Of a DNA stretch of 64,000 bases, positions 60,400 to 64,000 are shown one piece after another. This DNA comes from Bacteroidota bacterium. GTDB taxonomy: Bacteria > Bacteroidota > Bacteroidia > Flavobacteriales > Weeksellaceae. Position numbers and translations under genes: made by a program. Below the pieces are notes generated by a model, which was not told the DNA's origin, did not search any database, and saw only the letters and a program-made list of their open reading frames with translations. The stretch spans positions 62,001 to 126,000 of the forward strand of contig JAFAGO010000035.1 in assembly GCA_023422635.1 (NCBI GenBank), given 5' to 3'. Positions within the stretch are counted from its first letter, which is position 1, and every line of letters begins with the position of its first letter.

Positions 60400-61308
60400 T
60401 TAATTAACTCGATTGATGTCTTTTGAATATTTATCTAAAATTCCATTAATAAAAATGCTTGATTTCTCAGTTCCAAAAACTTTAGAAATTTCAACATACT
60501 CATTAATAATAATTTTGTAGGCAGTTAACGGAAAATGATCCAATTCGGCAATTCCTGCAACCAAAATCACTTTATCCATTAGGGAAATACGGTCCAGTTC
60601 CCAATTTTGTAAACGTTCCTCGATTTTCTTCTCGTTTTCATCCCAATGATTTAAAGATTGCGTAAGTAATTTACTAGCAAATTCTTTATCGCCTTCATCC
60701 TTAATTACACGGATTAAAGTGTGAGTATTTTCATCTGGCTTCATAAATCCGATCGTTTTTTGAACCATTGAATTCGCAATATGAAAATCATCAGCCCAAC
60801 TCAATTCTTTTTCTTCATAATGCTCGTGAAACATTTCATTCTCAGCCACATATTTCAGAAAAATCTTCCCTACAAATTTCTGCGAAGCCTCAAAACTATC
60901 GTCTTCATCTTTCATAAAATCTTGATAGCGTTTTCCGGCTACCATTCTTTGAAAGGTTTTTACTAAAAGTTCGTTGTGAAGATCCCAATTCAGTTCTTTA
61001 TGTTTCGAAGTATAATCTCTTCTAGCTTCATTATCTTCAATTTGCAGAAGAATGGGATTATTGATGAATTTCTGATTAGGGTTAAGGTCGTGTTCAGATT
61101 TGATGAATTTATTCTTTCCGATTTCAATTTGTTGTTCTGCCAACCTGCGTAAGCCGACTAAGAAATTGAGCTGATAGATGTACAGATCGTAAATCTTTTC
61201 AATTCCTGTAAACATATTTTTCTCCAGAACCGTGTATTTTATTGGATTCTGGTAGTAGGAATACAAGGATTCCACTACTTTTTCTCGGATTTGTCTTCTT
61301 CCTAACAT
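60400..61308 (-). CDS. nusB: transcription antitermination factor NusB (long form)
   Basis: A 302-aa protein. The N-terminus MLGRRQIREKVVESLYSYYQ and the C-terminal half (NWELDRISLMDKVILVAGIAEL, KIIINEYVEISKVFG, SIFINGILDKYSKD) are NusB. Most bacteria have a ~140-residue NusB; the ~150-residue helical insert between the two parts is the form I know from Bacteroidota. It binds boxA RNA and supports rRNA transcription. First gene of the run, with a TATCTTTG -7 box at 61329-61336 (minus). Confidence 0.93.
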   Translation of the reverse strand: MLGRRQIREKVVESLYSYYQNPIKYTVLEKNMFTGIEKIYDLYIYQLNFLVGLRRLAEQQIEIGKNKFIKSEHDLNPNQKFINNPILLQIEDNEARRDYTSKHKELNWDLHNELLVKTFQRMVAGKRYQDFMKDEDDSFEASQKFVGKIFLKYVAENEMFHEHYEEKELSWADDFHIANSMVQKTIGFMKPDENTHTLIRVIKDEGDKEFASKLLTQSLNHWDENEKKIEERLQNWELDRISLMDKVILVAGIAELDHFPLTAYKIIINEYVEISKVFGTEKSSIFINGILDKYSKDINRVN

Positions 61309-61328
61309 TCAAAGATCGTATTTGGTTG

Positions 61329-61336
61329 CAAAGATA
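61329..61336 (-). promoter_or_regulatory. -7 box TATCTTTG for the nusB run
   Basis: Minus-strand TAnnTTTG match 20 bp before the nusB ATG. A TTTG lies 24 bp further upstream, slightly long for the spacer. Confidence 0.55.
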
Positions 61337-61444
61337 GGGAAAATACAGCAATTATGAATACAAATGATTGCATCCTTTCATTTTGAATTTTAAACTAGGG
61401 TTCAAACCTATTTCATCGATTTTCAGTAATTTTGCCATTCGTTT

Positions 61445-63106
61445 ATGAAAGCACTCAAAACCTTAAACCCCTACTTTTGGAAACATCGAACTTTGTTGTT
61501 TTGGGGATTTGTATTTATTATCCTCAGCAATTTCTTTAATATTTTTAAAGTTCAATATGTTGGTAAATCTGTAGATCAACTCGCCGATTCTGGTAAATTA
61601 GGATTTAATAAAGAAATCTTAATCTATGTTGCTATTATAGTAGGATCATCTCTATTAACGGGACTTTTCACCTTTATGATGAGACAAACAATTATTGTTT
61701 CTTCCCGCAGAATAGAATACGAACTGAAAAACAAAATCTTTCGGCATTACGAAGAAATGTCTTTAACACAATACAAAAAAACCACCATCGGCGACTTAAT
61801 GAATCGTTTAAGTGAAGATGTTGTTGCGGTTAGAATGTACTTGGGTCCTGGCGTAATGTATGTCGCAAATTTGCTGGTTTTATTGGTGATTACCAGCGTA
61901 TACATGTGGCGTACTGATCCATCCATGATGCTTTGGACACTGCTTCCGTTGCCAATACTTTCTTTTGTAATTTATAAAGTAAGTTCCATCATCAACCGAA
62001 AATCGAAGATAATGCAGAAGAGCCAATCTGCAATTTCCACATTTGTGCAAGATAGTTTTTCGGGTATTCGAGTGGTAAAATTCTTTGCAAAAGAAAAGTA
62101 CATTGAGAAAAATTACGGAATAAAAGTTTCCGATTATCAAGCAAAAGCACTTGATCTTGCAAAAACAGAGGCCTCTTTTTTTACCATTATCCTCTTTGTA
62201 ATTGGCGTTTTAAATGTGGTGATTCTCTATATCGGTGGACAAAAATATATTGCGGGAGAATTAAGCGTTGGGAAAATCGCAGATTTCTTCATGTACATCA
62301 ACATTCTTATTTGGCCCTTCACGATGGTGGGCTGGATAACCTCTGTAAACCAACGTGCAGATGCATCAATGACCAGGATTAATGAGTTTTTAGATCAGAA
62401 ATCAGAAATTCAAGATACCAATCAAAACCAATATCCTTTTGCCGGCGAAATTGAATTTAAAAATGTTTCCTACGTTTATCCCAATACGGAAATAAAAGCT
62501 TTAGAAAATTTGAGTTTTAAAGTTAACGCAGGTGAAAGTTTAGCAATTATGGGAAAAACAGGAAGCGGTAAATCAACCATTGCCCTTTTGCTTTGTAGAT
62601 TAATTGATCCAACAGAAGGCGAAATTTTAATTGATGGTAAAAACCTTAAAGAACACAACCTCAACGCTTACCGCAACAATTTAGGCTATATTCCGCAGGA
62701 AAGCTATCTGTTTTCCGATACCATTGAGAACAATATCGGTTTTGCCATCGACCAACCAACAGCAAAAAAAGTAGTGAAATTTGCTAAAATTGCAGATGTT
62801 GATAAAAACATTATTGAATTCAAAGATCAGTACAAAACTATGGTTGGAGAACGTGGCGTGATGCTTTCTGGTGGACAAAAACAACGTATTTGCATCGCAA
62901 GAGCTTTAATAAAAGAACCCAAAATCTTAATATTCGATGATTCGCTTTCCGCATTGGATACAGAAACTGAAGAAAATGTGCTACAGAACATCAATAGAGA
63001 AGTTAAAAACGCCACTTCGATCATCATCACCCATCGCGAAAGCAGTGCTAAGCGCGCCGATAAAATCTTGCAATTAACACCAATAGACAATCATGAATTT
63101 GCATAG
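61445..63106 (+). CDS. ABC exporter, fused permease-ATPase
   Basis: A 553-aa half-transporter with six membrane helices (residues ~15-290) and a C-terminal ATPase: Walker A GKTGSGKST, signature LSGGQKQR and Walker B ILIFDDSLSALD. The residue after the Walker B Asp, normally the catalytic Glu, is Asp here, as in the degenerate subunit of heterodimeric exporters. The sequence resembles lipid/multidrug exporters (MdlA/MsbA-like) and the substrate is unknown. No second half-transporter gene is adjacent. A TAATTTTG -7 box lies at 61427-61434. Confidence 0.92.
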   Translation: MKALKTLNPYFWKHRTLLFWGFVFIILSNFFNIFKVQYVGKSVDQLADSGKLGFNKEILIYVAIIVGSSLLTGLFTFMMRQTIIVSSRRIEYELKNKIFRHYEEMSLTQYKKTTIGDLMNRLSEDVVAVRMYLGPGVMYVANLLVLLVITSVYMWRTDPSMMLWTLLPLPILSFVIYKVSSIINRKSKIMQKSQSAISTFVQDSFSGIRVVKFFAKEKYIEKNYGIKVSDYQAKALDLAKTEASFFTIILFVIGVLNVVILYIGGQKYIAGELSVGKIADFFMYINILIWPFTMVGWITSVNQRADASMTRINEFLDQKSEIQDTNQNQYPFAGEIEFKNVSYVYPNTEIKALENLSFKVNAGESLAIMGKTGSGKSTIALLLCRLIDPTEGEILIDGKNLKEHNLNAYRNNLGYIPQESYLFSDTIENNIGFAIDQPTAKKVVKFAKIADVDKNIIEFKDQYKTMVGERGVMLSGGQKQRICIARALIKEPKILIFDDSLSALDTETEENVLQNINREVKNATSIIITHRESSAKRADKILQLTPIDNHEFA

Positions 63107-63159
63107 CAAATCTTAATTTTTCAAATTTTTAAGCGAATCACTTTATTTTGAAAAAAATA

Positions 63160-63190
63160 TTTGGCAGTTACTTGAAAAATTTTATATTTG
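63160..63190 (+). promoter_or_regulatory. promoter of the DUF3276 gene (TTTG-N19-TATATTTG)
   Basis: -33 TTTG (63160-63163) and -7 TATATTTG (63183-63190) with a 19-bp spacer, a full Bacteroidota consensus, ending 32 bp before the ATG. Confidence 0.8.
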
Positions 63191-63222
63191 TTACACAAGA
63201 TTTCAAAAAAAAACATCGTACA

Positions 63223-63558
63223 ATGAGTGATTACAAGGAACGCCACGAAAATGAGATTTTTACGAAGGTGTTAAAAGCGGGAAGAAGAACCTATTTCTTT
63301 GATGTGCGCGAGACGAAAGCAGGAGATTATTACCTTACGATTACCGAAAGCAAAAAGAACTTTGGTGAAAATGGAGAGGCCTCTTTCGAGAAACATAAAA
63401 TCTACCTTTACAAAGAAGATTTTAAAAGTTTCCAAGATATGTTTAAAGAATCATCAGAATTTATCATCAACGAAAAAGGTGAAGATGTGATCTCGGAGAA
63501 ACATGAAAAAGACTTCAAGGCAAAATCATACACAATCGAAAGCGACGACGAAGTTTAA
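63223..63558 (+). CDS. DUF3276 / PUR-alpha-like nucleic-acid-binding protein
   Basis: A 111-aa protein: EIFTKVLKAGRRTYFFDVRET, DYYLTITESKK and KIYLYKEDFKSF form the beta-rich PUR repeat. Bacterial members (for example BpuR of Borrelia) bind single-stranded DNA or RNA. I begin at ATG 63223: the 25 upstream residues in frame cover the promoter. It ends at a terminator shared with the converging lpxB. Confidence 0.9.
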   Translation: MSDYKERHENEIFTKVLKAGRRTYFFDVRETKAGDYYLTITESKKNFGENGEASFEKHKIYLYKEDFKSFQDMFKESSEFIINEKGEDVISEKHEKDFKAKSYTIESDDEV

Positions 63559-63564
63559 AATACA

Positions 63565-63589
63565 GCATCCTGAAAAGGATGCTTTTTTT
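63565..63589 (+). terminator. intrinsic terminator of the DUF3276 gene
   Basis: GCATCC-TGAAAA-GGATGC followed by TTTTTTT. The T tail reaches the stop codon of lpxB on the other strand. Confidence 0.9.
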
Positions 63590-64000
63590 ATTTAGATACT
63601 GCAGAAATTACTAATTCAGCGGCTTGGTCACTTGCACCACTTCCACCTAAAACAGTTCTTAATTCCTCATAATCCGCCAAAATTCTATCGCGGTTTCCAC
63701 CTAAAACTAATTGAAGTTGCTCTACCAAATTTGCCGTATTTAAATCTTTCTGAATTAATTCTTTCACCACTTCCCGATTCATAATCAAATTCACCAAAGA
63801 AATGTACTCGATATTTTTAACCACTCGCTTGCCGATTTCGTAAGAAATTGTACTGCTTTTGTAGCAAACAACTTCTGGAATATTGAGCAACGCCGTTTCT
63901 AAAGTTGCGGTACCAGAGGTCACCAAAGCAGCCCTTGAACACCTAAGCAAATCGTATGTTTTATTGGAAACAAAATGTACATTTTCGTCTACATAACGCT
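63588..64000 (-). CDS. lpxB: lipid-A-disaccharide synthase, C-terminal part (gene runs off the window)
   Basis: The C-terminal ~137 residues of LpxB, which joins two acylated glucosamines into the lipid A disaccharide. Recognised from CSRAALVTSGTATLETALL, PEVVCYKSSTISYEIGKRVV and YISLVNLIMNREVV. The frame is open to the right edge and continues with VDENVHFVSNKTYDLL, so the 5' part lies beyond position 64000. The TTG at 63950 is not a start. Gram-negative envelope function. Confidence 0.92.
   Translation of the reverse strand, partial: RYVDENVHFVSNKTYDLLRCSRAALVTSGTATLETALLNIPEVVCYKSSTISYEIGKRVVKNIEYISLVNLIMNREVVKELIQKDLNTANLVEQLQLVLGGNRDRILADYEELRTVLGGSGASDQAAELVISAVSK

Noticed and set aside
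63588..63950. Complete 120-aa protein starting at TTG 63950
   Set aside because: The frame continues past 63950 with LpxB-like sequence to the window edge, so this is the tail of a longer gene.

Overview
The window looks like a chromosomal segment of a member of the Bacteroidota, class Flavobacteriia, most likely a Chryseobacterium-like Weeksellaceae. This rests on the AT-rich sequence, many -7 boxes of the form TAnnTTTG just upstream of genes and few visible Shine-Dalgarno sites. Marker genes also fit: bshA, a two-gene MetH, a ~300-residue NusB, DUF4292/DUF4254/DUF2851/DUF3276 proteins and an OmpA porin with calcium-binding type-3 repeats. It is mostly housekeeping and envelope DNA. I see no prophage, CRISPR array, tRNA or rRNA.

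Layout. 1-2 kb: a hypothetical gene, a membrane protein and a LytS/NarX-like histidine kinase. 2-8.6 kb (minus): a nuclease/phosphatase-fold protein, a DECR1-like dienoyl-CoA reductase, an M16 peptidase and dihydroorotase. 8.6-15.7 kb (plus): flippase, sugar nucleotidyltransferase, lipoproteins, an EnvC-like amidase activator, TatA, DUF4254 and RibA. 15.8-25.6 kb: DeoD, GH3, BshA, DUF2851, PspC, acetyltransferase, NlpE/META lipoprotein, SIMPL protein and a tandem paralogue pair. 26 kb: tmRNA, whose partner SmpB lies at 55 kb. 28.4-38.4 kb (minus): a methionine cluster behind a SAM-I riboswitch (metX, homoserine dehydrogenase, metZ, homocysteine methyltransferase, metH, metF). 38.7-43.4 kb: SLC13 transporter, glycoside hydrolase, OsmC. 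43.5-47 kb: a DUF4197 gene with a premature stop, a second SAM-I riboswitch with terminator, metY and ctlX. 47-64 kb: an outer-membrane barrel protein, 2-hydroxyacid dehydrogenase, NadD, RecJ, ABC-F, SmpB, OmpA, YebC, CutC, YajC/DUF1573/NusB, an ABC exporter, DUF3276 and the end of LpxB.

The most unusual part is the methionine cluster. Short repeats with the core GGTTGTCGG sit at five gene junctions. One inverted pair brackets a four-helix-bundle (S23-type) gene and another brackets a REP-associated tyrosine transposase with its own hairpin arrays. In several cases the repeats form the first or last codons of the metabolic genes. The two riboswitches appear to use different expression platforms: one has an intrinsic terminator, the other has none visible and precedes a TTG start.

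Functionally, the met genes convert aspartate semialdehyde through homoserine, acetylhomoserine and homocysteine to methionine, with MetF/MetH supplying the methyl group. Several envelope genes (flippase, EnvC-like, GH3, OmpA, barrel protein, LpxB, YajC) cover cell-surface assembly.
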